From Lysobacter sp. BMK333-48F3 (lineage in GTDB: Bacteria > Pseudomonadota > Gammaproteobacteria > Xanthomonadales > Xanthomonadaceae), in contig NZ_JAIHOO010000001.1 of assembly GCF_019733395.1 (NCBI RefSeq), forward strand, positions 248,001 through 312,000: a stretch of 64,000 bases of DNA, written 5' to 3'. Below are positions 25,879 through 35,159 of the stretch, piece after piece. The notes under the pieces were generated by a model, which was not told the origin of the DNA, did not search any database, and saw only the letters and a program-made list of their open reading frames with translations. Within the stretch, counting starts at the first letter, position 1; each line of letters begins with the position of its first letter. Position numbers and translations under genes: made by a program.

Positions 25879-27042
25879 TCATGCCGGTTCGGCTTGGACC
25901 GGCGACGGCCCGGCCGCCAGCAGCCCCACCCCCACCAGCACCGACAGCCCGACGATGGCCGCCGCGGCATAGCCCAGCGCGCCGACCCCGATCGCGTCGA
26001 TGACCCGGCCGCCGACGATGGCGCCGACGCCGATGCCGAGGTTGGCGCCGGAGATGTTGAGCGAGGCGGCGAAGGCCGGGGCTTCGGGGGCCGACTTCAT
26101 TACCCGCACATGGCTGACCGGGAACAGCGCGGCCTGAGTCACGCCCCACAGCGCCAGGGTCGCGGCGAACAGCGGCAGCGACTGGATCGAGGGCACCACC
26201 AGCACCAGGCCCAACGCCATCGGCGCGCTGAAGAGCAGCGACACCGCCAGCGGGTGGCGGTCGACGTAGCGGCCGCCGAGGCTGTTGCCGATCAGGCCGA
26301 CCGCGCCGAAGGCCATCAGCGCCCAGCCCACCACCTGGCCGTCGAAGCCGGCCAGGCGCTCGAACAGGTCGGCCAGGTAGGTGTAGGCGGTGAACATGCC
26401 GGTGAACAGGATCACCGACAGCAGCACGTGGCCGCCGACGCGCGGGTCGCGCAGCACCCGGAACTGTTCGCGCAGGCGCGGCTGCGGCTTGTCGTTGCGG
26501 TGGTCGGGCAGGAACGCGAACAGCATCGCCGCCTTGGCCAGCGAGGCGATCGCCAGGGCGACGAAGGCCGCGCGCCAGCCGAAGGCATCGGCGATCAGGG
26601 TGCCGGTGGGTACCCCGATCACGGTGGCGCAGATCACCCCGAACGAGATCACCGAGATCGCCCGGCCGGCGCGCTCCTGCCCGGCCAGGTCGACCGCGGT
26701 CTCGCTGGCCAGGGCCCAGAACACCGGCACGCCCAGCGCCGGAATCAACCGCGCCAGCGCCATCACGCCCAGGCTGGGGGCCATCGCCGCGATCGCGTTG
26801 GACACGGCGAACAGCAGCAGCACCACGATGAACAAGCGCTTGCGTTCGAAGCGCGAGAAATAGGCGGTCAGGAACGGGCCGCTGGCGGCGACCGCGAAGG
26901 CGAACAAGGTCACCAGCAGGCCGGCCTGGGACACGCTGACCCCGAGGTCGCGGGCCAGCGGCGGCAGCAGGCCCACCAGGATGAATTCGGTGGTCAGCAC
27001 GGTGAATCCGGCGGCCGACAGCAGCAACAGGGGCAATAGCAC
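25879..27042 (-). CDS. MFS drug-efflux-type transporter
   Basis: 387 residues, about 12 transmembrane helices. Signatures of the DHA1 (12-TM proton antiporter) family are visible: TTEFILVGLLPPLARDLGVS in the first helix and loop, RLIPALGVPVF in helix 4, and GVPTGTLIADAFGWRAAF in helix 5 (motif C-like). Likely an inner-membrane exporter of sugars, amino-acid derivatives or drugs, but the substrate is not deducible. It forms the right-hand edge of normal chromosome after the mosaic island. Confidence 0.92.
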   Translation of the reverse strand: MLLPLLLLSAAGFTVLTTEFILVGLLPPLARDLGVSVSQAGLLVTLFAFAVAASGPFLTAYFSRFERKRLFIVVLLLFAVSNAIAAMAPSLGVMALARLIPALGVPVFWALASETAVDLAGQERAGRAISVISFGVICATVIGVPTGTLIADAFGWRAAFVALAIASLAKAAMLFAFLPDHRNDKPQPRLREQFRVLRDPRVGGHVLLSVILFTGMFTAYTYLADLFERLAGFDGQVVGWALMAFGAVGLIGNSLGGRYVDRHPLAVSLLFSAPMALGLVLVVPSIQSLPLFAATLALWGVTQAALFPVSHVRVMKSAPEAPAFAASLNISGANLGIGVGAIVGGRVIDAIGVGALGYAAAAIVGLSVLVGVGLLAAGPSPVQAEPA

Positions 27043-27431
27043 GGGAGGCTCCGAAAGGCGCAGGGACGCCGGACGACGGCGCGCAGCCGTCGCGGCGAGA
27101 GCAAAGGGGAAGGATTCGCGGAAGACCGCGCCGCGGTGCGGCGCATGCGGGCCAATCTAGGCGACGCGCGCACGGCGATAAACCGGCCGCGTGCGGCCGC
27201 ATCGTTCCGCGACGCGAACAGCGCTTTCGCGCTTTGCGAATCGCGCACTTAGCGCGATCGCGGCGATCCGGGAAGGTTTATCCCGCGATGCGCTCTAGTC
27301 GCGGCGCGGCGACTGGCTCAGGCTTGCGCCGTTATGCCGACGCGATCGGCGCAAGCCATCGCCCTGCGGACGGCGCAGCGCGCTTCAGCAGCGCCGTGCC
27401 GGATCGCTCGCCAACAGCGATCCGAGCGCGC
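27043..27431. other. gene-free spacer
   Basis: GC-rich upstream region of the transporter. I see no credible gene, terminator or repeat; the open frames here are extensions or shadows of neighbours. Confidence 0.5.
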
Positions 27432-27782
27432 TTACAACAGCCACAGCGCCGCCAGCGCGGCCAGGGCCGGCACCGCCTGCACGTAGAAGATGCGCCGGCT
27501 CACCGTCGCCGCGCCGTACGCGCCGGCGACCGTCACGCAGACCAGGAAGAAGGTCGCCACGTCGGTGCGCGCGCAGACCAGGCCCCAGACCAGGCCGGCG
27601 ACCAGGAAGCCGTTGTACAAGCCCTGGTTGGCCGCCAGCACTCGGGTCAGCTCGGCTTTTTCAGGGCTGTTGCGGAACACCTTCATGCCCAGCGGCTTGG
27701 TCCACAGGAACATCTCCAGCACCAGGAAGTACAGGTGCAGCAGCGCGACCAGGGCGATCAGGGCGATGGCGATCCAGGGCAT
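27432..27782 (-). CDS. DUF1304 small membrane protein
   Basis: 116 residues with four hydrophobic segments. The DUF1304 pattern is clear: HLYFLVLEMFLW near the N-terminus and LAANQGLYNGFLVAGLVWG in the middle, ending in a hydrophobic helix. Function of the family is unknown. It stands alone. Confidence 0.9.
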   Translation of the reverse strand: MPWIAIALIALVALLHLYFLVLEMFLWTKPLGMKVFRNSPEKAELTRVLAANQGLYNGFLVAGLVWGLVCARTDVATFFLVCVTVAGAYGAATVSRRIFYVQAVPALAALAALWLL

Positions 27783-27937
27783 GGCGCGGCGGTCCGGGGC
27801 GGGTGTGCGATGGAACAGAAGATAGCGGATCGGGAGATGGAAGGTGACGGGTCGAAAGCCGCCGAGCGGCGGCGGCCGACGCCGCTGCGCTCTTCGCTAT
27901 CTCCTACCCGCCTTCTGCCGACGCCTGGCGGTATCTC

Positions 27938-29068
27938 CTACCGAGCCCGCGCATGCCAGGCCTTCAGCACCTGCGCCTCGCGCTCCGGCGCGATGCCGGC
28001 CTTGGGCTTGGCGCGCCGGTCGGCCGGCAGTTGCCGCCAATAAGCCAGGGTATCGCGCACGGTTTCGCCCAGCGGGCGGTGGCGCAGGCCGGCGGCCTGG
28101 GCCTTGGCCACCGAGGTGCGGCCGAAACCGGCGTACTCGCCGCGCGCCGGTATCCACGCCGGCATGTCCTGCCACGGCGAGACCTTTTGCGTTTCCAGGA
28201 ACTCGGCCGGCACCCAGGTCAGGCTCGACTCGGCCCCGGCCGCGCGCTGCGACTCGCGCAGCACCGCGCCCATGCTCAGCGTGCCCGGCGCGGCGTCGGC
28301 GTTGTAGATGCCGAAGTGGCGGCGTTCGATCGCGGTCAGCAGGAACTCGGCCAGGTCGCGCACGTCGATGAACTGGGTCGGGTCCTCGGCGCTGCCCGGG
28401 GCGAGGATCTCGCCGCCGCGATCGGCGCGCGCCGGCCAATAGGTAAACCGATCGGTGCGATCGCCCGGGCCGACGATCAGGCCGGGCCGGACGATGGTGG
28501 TGCGGCCCGGCGCCTCGCGCTCGGCCGCGGCCTCGCACAGCGCCTTCAGCCCGCCGTAGGTCTCGCCGGTCACCTCGGTTACGTTCGGATCGGCGAGCTG
28601 GGCCAGCGGCGAGTTCTCGTCGGCCGGCACGTCGTTGCGGGCGTAGACCGAGATCGTCGACACCAGCAGGTACTGGCCGATGCGCGGCGCCAGCAGGCCG
28701 GCCGAACGGGTCACGTCGGCCGGCAGGTAGGCCGAGGTGTCCAGCACCGCGTCCCAGCGGCGCTCGCCTTCCAAGGCCTTCAGGTCGGTCTTGCGGTCGC
28801 CGTGCAATTGCTCGATGTCGCTGAACTCCTCGCCGGCGAACTTTTCCGGCGCCGTCTTGCCGCGGTTGAACAAGCTCAGCTTGTGCCCGCGGCGACGCGC
28901 GGCTTCGACGAAATGCGGACCGAGAAAACCGGTGCCGCCGAGCACCAGCAGGGTCATCGGCTTGAGCTTGGGCTTGAGCTTGGCCGTGGCCTGGGCAAAG
29001 GCCGGCAACGCCAGCAGGCCGGCGCCGGCCGCGCCGGCGGCGAGAAAGTCGCGGCGGCTGGTAGTCAT
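27938..29068 (-). CDS. Tat-exported NAD-dependent epimerase/dehydratase-like protein
   Basis: 376 residues. The N-terminus has a Tat signal (SRRDFLAAGAAGAGLL at residues 4-19), then a Rossmann fold with GGTGFLG (44-50) as the nucleotide-binding loop, an SDR-type YGGLK (Tyr-x3-Lys) in the middle and FRDLAEF-type sequence (DVRDLAEFLL). The protein belongs to the extended SDR/NAD-dependent epimerase family, but export through Tat is uncommon and the substrate is unknown. Its ATG overlaps the stop of the transporter gene upstream (ATGA at 29065-29068), so the two are one operon. Confidence 0.88.
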   Translation of the reverse strand: MTTSRRDFLAAGAAGAGLLALPAFAQATAKLKPKLKPMTLLVLGGTGFLGPHFVEAARRRGHKLSLFNRGKTAPEKFAGEEFSDIEQLHGDRKTDLKALEGERRWDAVLDTSAYLPADVTRSAGLLAPRIGQYLLVSTISVYARNDVPADENSPLAQLADPNVTEVTGETYGGLKALCEAAAEREAPGRTTIVRPGLIVGPGDRTDRFTYWPARADRGGEILAPGSAEDPTQFIDVRDLAEFLLTAIERRHFGIYNADAAPGTLSMGAVLRESQRAAGAESSLTWVPAEFLETQKVSPWQDMPAWIPARGEYAGFGRTSVAKAQAAGLRHRPLGETVRDTLAYWRQLPADRRAKPKAGIAPEREAQVLKAWHARAR

Positions 29069-30474
29069 GTCTCACCTCGCAGGGGTTGGGCAGAAGTCGA
29101 TAAGGCTGAAGTCGATAAGGCCGAAGCGGATAGGGTCGAAGCAGGCAGGCCCGGACCGGGCGCAGGCGCCGCTTCGCCGAGACCGCGGCGCGCGCGCAGG
29201 ATCGCGCAGACCCCGCCGAGCATGCCGGCCGCGGCCACCGCGCCAGCGGCGAACACCGTCGCCGTGCCGGCCGCGGCCACCGCCTTGTGGATCCAGACGA
29301 AGGCCAGGTCGGTGCCGCGGAACACCGCGGTGTCGATCACCGCCTTGCCCTGATAGCGCGAAGGCCGATCGACCCGGGTGTACAGGGTTTCGCGCGCCGG
29401 CTTGGCCAGGGCGAACTCGCCGGCGCGCTGCGCCACCTGCACGATCGCCACCATCACCGGCAGCGGCGAAGCCAGCAGCAGGCCGAAGCCGAGCAGCAGC
29501 ACCAGCGCCGGCAGCAGCAAGGCCGGCGCCACTCCGAAGCGGCCGAGCAACCAGCGGGTCAGCAGCAGTTGGGTCAGGATCGCCAGCAGATTGACCGCGC
29601 TGTCGATGCGGGCGAAGTACGCGGTCGCCGCGGCCGGGTCGGGATAGAACTCGCGCGCGATCGCGGCCTGCTGGTTGTACAGCAGGGTCGCCGCGCCGAC
29701 GCTGAAGAACAGGGTGATCGCCATCGCCCGCAGCAACGGCCGCTGCCAGACCAGGCGCAGGCCGGCCCAGACCGATCCGCCCATCGCCGCCTCGCCGCTG
29801 GCCAGGCCTTGCCGGCGCTCGCGCCGGATCGCCCAGCCGCGCAAGCGCACGATGCACAGCACGCACACCGACAGCAGCGCCGCCGACACCAGCAACAACT
29901 GGGCCACGCCGATCCGGCCGACCAAGGCTTGGGTCAGCAGCGGACCGAGCACCGCGCCGGCGGTGCCGCCGGCGCCGATGTAGCCGTACACGCGGCGCGC
30001 CTGGGCCTCGTCGAACACGTCGCCCATGTAGCTCCAGAACACGGTCACCGCGAACAGGTTGAACACCGCGATCCAGACGAAGAACAGCATGCCGCGACCG
30101 GACAGCTGGGCCTGGAAGGCCCAGTGGAAACCGAGCAGGCAGACGATGAAGCACAGGTACACCAGCGGCAGGAACACCCGGCGCGGAAAGCGCGCCACCA
30201 GGGCGCCGTAGAGCGGCTGCAACAGCAGCATGACTACGAAGGTGCAGGTGAACAGCAACTGCAGGACGAAGTCCTTCAACGCCCATCCATGCGCCTGCGC
30301 CCAGTCGATCCACGCCGCCGGGAACACCGTCGCCGCATCGGCCGCGGCGCCCATCGCGTCGCGCACCGGCCGCAGCACGTAATAGCCGCACAGCAGGCAG
30401 AAGAAGTACAGCAGCGACCACCACAACGGCGGGCTCGCGCTCGCGGCGGCGCGCAGCCGCGCCAGCGCGCTCAT
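29065..30474 (-). CDS. MFS/TLC-like inner-membrane carrier
   Basis: 469 residues, 12 predicted helices. The first helix ends LLCGYYVLRPVRDAMG, a motif also present in the paralogue at 31600-32982 and reminiscent of ADP/ATP-type (NTP/NDP) carriers, which use LRxxRD after helix 1. ATG at 30474; upstream codons are low-complexity Arg-rich and unlikely. The C-terminus ends in a Ser/Ala/Leu tail with repeats STLSASALSTSALSTSA, made by 15-18 nt repeats in the DNA at 29095-29150. Substrate unknown. Co-operonic with the Tat-exported protein. Confidence 0.75.
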   Translation of the reverse strand: MSALARLRAAASASPPLWWSLLYFFCLLCGYYVLRPVRDAMGAAADAATVFPAAWIDWAQAHGWALKDFVLQLLFTCTFVVMLLLQPLYGALVARFPRRVFLPLVYLCFIVCLLGFHWAFQAQLSGRGMLFFVWIAVFNLFAVTVFWSYMGDVFDEAQARRVYGYIGAGGTAGAVLGPLLTQALVGRIGVAQLLLVSAALLSVCVLCIVRLRGWAIRRERRQGLASGEAAMGGSVWAGLRLVWQRPLLRAMAITLFFSVGAATLLYNQQAAIAREFYPDPAAATAYFARIDSAVNLLAILTQLLLTRWLLGRFGVAPALLLPALVLLLGFGLLLASPLPVMVAIVQVAQRAGEFALAKPARETLYTRVDRPSRYQGKAVIDTAVFRGTDLAFVWIHKAVAAAGTATVFAAGAVAAAGMLGGVCAILRARRGLGEAAPAPGPGLPASTLSASALSTSALSTSAQPLRGET

Positions 30475-30688
30475 GCGCACGCGCCGGCCCCGGGCGAATC
30501 GCGGCCGGCGGCGAGCGCGACCATGCATGCCGGCACCGTGGCGTCCTCGCGCATTGCCCGTTCTCCCGTTGGCCGCCGCTCACGCTAACGCCGGCCCCGC
30601 GCTCGGCCATCTGCGGATGGTCATCCCAACCTTCGGCAGGGGCTCCGACCGCGGCCTCGTTTTGCCGACGCAGGCGGCGGCGCGGCGA

Positions 30689-31603
30689 TCAGCGCGCGGC
30701 GGGAGCGGCGTCGGCGCGGTTGGGAGCGCTGGCCGGCTCGCGCGCCGCCGCGCGCAAGGTCAGCTGGGAAATCTCCGGCGGCACGCCGAAGCGCACCGGC
30801 AGGATGCTGGTGCCGATACCGGTGCTGACGAACAGATGCTTGCCGTGTTCGATCAGATAGCCGCCGGCGTAGCGCTGGTCGGCCGGCAGCACGGGCGTGC
30901 CGATCCAGGGCAGTTTCACCTGGCCGCCGTGGGTGTGGCCGGCCAGGGTCAGCGAAGCGCGCGGCGGGATGTCGGGGAAGATGTCCGGATTGTGGGTCAG
31001 GGCCAGCGCCGGCGCGGCGTCGTTGACTGCGGAAAAGGCCCGGACCACGTCGTGGCGGGTCTCCCATTTATCGCCGATGCCGACCACCCACAAGCGGCAG
31101 CCGCCGAGCTCGGTCGCGCGCGCCTCGTCCTCGAGCACGATCACCCCGGCCGATTCCAGCGCCGCGCGCACCTTGTGCCCGTCCTTCCACCAGTCGTGGT
31201 TGCCGAGCACCGCATACACCGGCTTGCGCGCGGTCAACGGCTTGAGATGCGGCGCCATCTGGTCGGCGGAGACATAGGTACCGCCGAGCACGCTGAGAAT
31301 GACGTAGTCGCCGGCCATCAGCACCGCGCGCGCGTCGCTGGCGATCAAGCGCTCGACCAGGCGATCGAGCCGGTCCAGGCCGTTGTGCGGCGAGCCGGTG
31401 TGGATGTCGGCGACCACGTCGATGCGCAGCCCCTCGCACTGCGGGCTCCAGTGCGGCAGGCGCAGGTCGTAGCCGCGTTCGACCAACTGCCGCGGTTCCC
31501 AGAAGAAGCCCCAGCTCAGGCAGCCGACCGCGATCAGCACCGTGCCGACGAACAGACGTTGCAGCCACGGCTGGCGCGGCCAGGGCCGCCAAGCGCGGTT
31601 CAC
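30689..31603 (-). CDS. membrane-anchored metallophosphoesterase
   Basis: 304 residues from a GTG at 31603 that overlaps the stop of the upstream carrier (GTGA). One N-terminal transmembrane segment (about 16-32) anchors a calcineurin-like phosphoesterase. All metal-binding blocks are seen: DIHTG, GDYV, GNHDWW, a THNPD His, and GHTHGG. Family relatives (YaeI/YkuE-like) hydrolyse phosphodiesters of lipids or act in the periplasm. The coupling to a carrier suggests a shared substrate, which is inference. Confidence 0.93.
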   Translation of the reverse strand: MNRAWRPWPRQPWLQRLFVGTVLIAVGCLSWGFFWEPRQLVERGYDLRLPHWSPQCEGLRIDVVADIHTGSPHNGLDRLDRLVERLIASDARAVLMAGDYVILSVLGGTYVSADQMAPHLKPLTARKPVYAVLGNHDWWKDGHKVRAALESAGVIVLEDEARATELGGCRLWVVGIGDKWETRHDVVRAFSAVNDAAPALALTHNPDIFPDIPPRASLTLAGHTHGGQVKLPWIGTPVLPADQRYAGGYLIEHGKHLFVSTGIGTSILPVRFGVPPEISQLTLRAAAREPASAPNRADAAPAAR

Positions 31604-32982
31604 CCGCGCGGCCCGGGTTCGGCGGCGGCGCCGCGCTGCACCCAGCGCGCCAGGTTCCAGCCGATCAGGCCGGCGCCGGCGGCGACCGTGGCGCTGATGC
31701 CGGCCAGGCCGGCGACGCCGACGCCGGCGCTGCGCAGGGCCACCATCGCCGTCGCCACGGCCACGTCGCCGAAGCGCCAGGCGGCGGTGTCGACCGCGTT
31801 CTTGCCCTTGTAGCGCAGGCTGCGCGCGGCGCTGGCGAACAGGCTTTCGCGCGCCGGGTTGGCCATGCCGTAGGCCAGGCCGCGGCTGACGATCAGGGCC
31901 AGCGCCACCGCCGGCATCGCACCGATCGTCGCCGCCACGCCGTCCGGCAGCCAGGCCAGGCCGGTGCCGAACAGCGGCAACGCGCGCGCCAGCGGCGCAT
32001 GCGGATCGGCGACCAGGGCCACGGTCAGCAGCGCCGCGACCGTGACCAGGGACCAGGCGCCGATCACCGTCGCCGCGCCGCGTCGCGCCAGCAGCCACGG
32101 CGTGATCAGCAACTGGGTCGCCAGCGCCAGCAGGTTGGTCATCAGGTCCAGGTCGGCGGCGAAGCGGGTGCGCGCGACCGCATCGACGAAGGTCGCCTTG
32201 GAGTAGTCCACGACCAGGCCGTAGTTGACCGTGCCGATCCAGTCGCCGAGCAGCAGCAGGATCGCCATCGAGCGCATGAACGGATTGGCGAACACCTGCT
32301 TGAGGCCGTCGAACATGCCGCCGCCGATCGCCGCGTCGTGCGCGGCCTCGTGCCGGCGCGCGCCGTGCACGCGCGCCCAGCGCCCGAGCAGGCCGACGAA
32401 CAGCAGCGACGAAGCCAGCAGCCCGGCCGAGACCAACAGCAAGGGCGCCACGCCGATGCGTTCGACCAGCACCCGGGTCAGCGCCGGGCCGGCCAGCGAA
32501 CCGACCGTGCCGGCCACCGCGATCAGCGGGAACAGCCGCCGCGCCTGGCCCTCGTTCCAGATGTCGGTCATGAAGCTCCAGAACACCGACACCACGAACA
32601 GGTTGAACACGCTGATCCAGACGAAGAACAAGGTGCCCAGAGCGCGCGGGCTGAGCGGGCCGTGCTCGGCGAACAGCGGCACGAAGCCGAGCAGGCAGGC
32701 GATGAAGAAGCCGTACACCAGCGGCACCACGACCCGGCGCGGGTAGCGCGAGACCAGGCCGGAGAACACCGGGGTCAGGGCCAGGGTGGCGACCAGGGTC
32801 GCGGCGTAGAACCAGGGCAACTGGGTCGAGCCGACCGCGCCGCTGAGTTGATCGCGCAGCGGCCGGATCACGTAGTACGCGGTCAGCACGCAGAAGAAAT
32901 ACCCCAGCGAGAACGCGACCGCGGTCCATTCTCCGGTGTGGACGCGCCCCGGCCGCAGGCTGGCGTCTTGGACTGCCGACAT
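31600..32982 (-). CDS. MFS/TLC-like inner-membrane carrier, paralogue
   Basis: 460 residues, about 12 helices; ATG at 32982. Clearly paralogous to the carrier at 29065-30474: VLTAYYVIRPLRDQLSG after helix 1, FFVWISVFNLFVVSVFWSFM in the middle, LRYKGKNAVDTAAWRFGD near the end against RYQGKAVIDTAVFRGTD. Two such genes in a row separated by a phosphoesterase suggests duplication of a carrier/phosphoesterase unit, with the phosphoesterase kept once. Substrate unknown. Confidence 0.78.
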   Translation of the reverse strand: MSAVQDASLRPGRVHTGEWTAVAFSLGYFFCVLTAYYVIRPLRDQLSGAVGSTQLPWFYAATLVATLALTPVFSGLVSRYPRRVVVPLVYGFFIACLLGFVPLFAEHGPLSPRALGTLFFVWISVFNLFVVSVFWSFMTDIWNEGQARRLFPLIAVAGTVGSLAGPALTRVLVERIGVAPLLLVSAGLLASSLLFVGLLGRWARVHGARRHEAAHDAAIGGGMFDGLKQVFANPFMRSMAILLLLGDWIGTVNYGLVVDYSKATFVDAVARTRFAADLDLMTNLLALATQLLITPWLLARRGAATVIGAWSLVTVAALLTVALVADPHAPLARALPLFGTGLAWLPDGVAATIGAMPAVALALIVSRGLAYGMANPARESLFASAARSLRYKGKNAVDTAAWRFGDVAVATAMVALRSAGVGVAGLAGISATVAAGAGLIGWNLARWVQRGAAAEPGPRG

Positions 32983-33266
32983 TCCGTCGCTCCGTGAGGG
33001 CGCCGGCACGCGGCCGGCGCTTCGGGGATGTTCGGCGCGGGTCGGCGCGGCGCAAACCGGGCCCGACCGCATCGCCGTCGGCGGACCGGTCGCCGCCGGT
33101 CCTCCATTGGCCGGCACGGTAGCCGAACGGGTCGAGGACCGCCACCACTGCGCCGGGCGGCAAGCGCGGCGGCGGCGCCGAGCGCGCATTGGGAGCATTT
33201 GCTCTAGTTTTGCCGCTTACGGTCCCCGCACGGCGCCGCACTCGGCGCACAACGGCTTCGGATACC

Positions 33267-34859
33267 GTGTCCCAAGAGTTCGACTACATCGTCATCGGCG
33301 CCGGTTCGGCCGGCTGCGTGCTCGCCAACCGCCTCAGCGAAGATCCCGACGCGCGCGTGTTGCTGATCGAGGCCGGTCCGCGCGACCGCCACCCGTTCCT
33401 GCACATGCCCGCCGGCCTGGCCAAGCTGGTCGACAAGAAGGGCGTGAACTGGAGCTACGACACCGCGCCGGAGCCGCAGTTGAACGGCCGCAGCCTGTGG
33501 TGGCCGCGCGGCAAGGTGCTCGGCGGCTCCAGCTCGATCAACGCCATGTGCTACATCCGCGGCGTGCCCGGCGATTACGACGACTGGGCCGCCGCCGGCG
33601 CCGACGGCTGGAACTGGAACGGCGTGCTGCCGTTCTTCCGCCGCAGCGAGCGCAACAGCCGCGGCGACGACGCCCTGCACGGCAGCCTGGGCCCGCTGTA
33701 CGTGTCCGACCTGCGCTACACCAACCCGCTGTCGTCGGTGTTCATCGAGGCCGGGGTCCAGGCCGGCTACGTCCGCAACCAGGATTTCAACGGCCCCGAG
33801 CAACAGGGCTTCGGCTTCTACCAGGTCACCCAGAAGAACGGCGCGCGCTGCTCCAGCGCGGTCGCCTACCTGGACCCGGCGCGCGAACGGCGCAACCTGC
33901 ACATCGTCACCGGCGCCCTGGTCGGCCGGATCACCTTCGAACGCGGCCGCGCCACCGGCGTGGTCTACAGCGCCGGCGGTCGCGCCTACCACCAGCGCGC
34001 CGCGCGCGAAGTGCTGCTCAGCGGCGGGGCGATCAATTCGCCGCAGTTGCTGATGCTGTCCGGCGTCGGCCCGGCCGCCGAGCTGCGCCGGCACGGCATC
34101 GAGGTCGTGCACGACGCGCCGCAGGTCGGGCAGAACCTGCAGGACCACCTCGACGTCTGCACCCTGCAGCACTCGACCCAGCGCATCACCTACGACCGGG
34201 TCAGCGATGTGCGCATCGCCTTCGACTACTACCTGCGCGGCCACAGCGGCCCGGGCAGCAGCAATATCGCCGAGGCCGGCGGCTTCGTCCGCTCGGCGCT
34301 GGCGCCGGACGCGCGCGCCGACGTGCAGTTCCATTTCGTCCCGGCGATGCTCGACGACCACGGCCGCCGCCGCCTCGCCGGCGACGGCTACACCGCCCAC
34401 GCCTGCTTCCTGCGCCCGCGTAGCCGCGGCGCGATCTCGCTGGCCAGCGCCAGCGCCGGCGACAAGCCGCGGATCCAGGCCAACTACCTCAGCGATCCGG
34501 AAGGCTTCGACCTGAAGATGATGGTCGAGTGCGCCAAGCTCTCGCGCGAGCTGTTCGCGCAGAAGGCCTTCGATCCCTATCGCGGCGCGCCGATCTTCCC
34601 CAAGCGCAACGACCTCAGCGACGCCGAATTGGTCGAGTTCGTGCGCGCCAAGGCCGAAACCGTCTACCACCCGGTCGGCACCTGCCGGATGGGCAACGAC
34701 GAGGCCGCGGTGGTCGACCCGCAGCTGCGCGTGCGCGGCGTCGAGGGCCTGCGGGTGATCGACGCCTCGGTCATGCCCAGCCTGATCGGCGGCAATACCA
34801 ACGCGCCGACGATGATGATCGCCGAGCGCGCCAGCGACCTGATCCGCGGCCGGCTCTGA
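33267..34859 (+). CDS. GMC-family FAD-dependent oxidoreductase (choline/alcohol dehydrogenase-like)
   Basis: 530 residues from a GTG at 33267 (no better start; the open frame before it is Arg-rich spacer). An N-terminal FAD-binding GAGSAG (residues 11-16), the GMC signatures GGSSSINAMCYIRG and LSGGAINSPQLL, and the C-terminal HPVGTCRMG / GGNTNAPTMMIAERASDLI with the catalytic His and Asn. Oxidises an alcohol; choline or medium-chain alcohols are typical for this subgroup. Divergent from the carrier operon. Confidence 0.95.
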   Translation: MSQEFDYIVIGAGSAGCVLANRLSEDPDARVLLIEAGPRDRHPFLHMPAGLAKLVDKKGVNWSYDTAPEPQLNGRSLWWPRGKVLGGSSSINAMCYIRGVPGDYDDWAAAGADGWNWNGVLPFFRRSERNSRGDDALHGSLGPLYVSDLRYTNPLSSVFIEAGVQAGYVRNQDFNGPEQQGFGFYQVTQKNGARCSSAVAYLDPARERRNLHIVTGALVGRITFERGRATGVVYSAGGRAYHQRAAREVLLSGGAINSPQLLMLSGVGPAAELRRHGIEVVHDAPQVGQNLQDHLDVCTLQHSTQRITYDRVSDVRIAFDYYLRGHSGPGSSNIAEAGGFVRSALAPDARADVQFHFVPAMLDDHGRRRLAGDGYTAHACFLRPRSRGAISLASASAGDKPRIQANYLSDPEGFDLKMMVECAKLSRELFAQKAFDPYRGAPIFPKRNDLSDAELVEFVRAKAETVYHPVGTCRMGNDEAAVVDPQLRVRGVEGLRVIDASVMPSLIGGNTNAPTMMIAERASDLIRGRL

Positions 34860-35159
34860 GCCGCGGCGGCCGGCCCGGCAGGGTCGGCGCCCCGCTTCCC
34901 GGCCGCTTGCGCCGGCCGCTTGCGCGACGGTTTCGCGACGGTTTCGCGCATCGGCCATGACGCAGCGCCGCATGCCGGCGCCGCCCGCGTTCGCGGCGGC
35001 GCCGGCGCGACCCTTCGTCGGCGTTTTTCGCGCGCTGGTAGGCCGATCGGCGCACCGGCCATTAATCCCTGAAAAAACAGAAACCTGAACACGCTTGTTG
35101 TTCAATTCCCTGAGATCGGAGCTAGAATCGGCCCATCCGATCCATGCAGGCGCCGAGCG

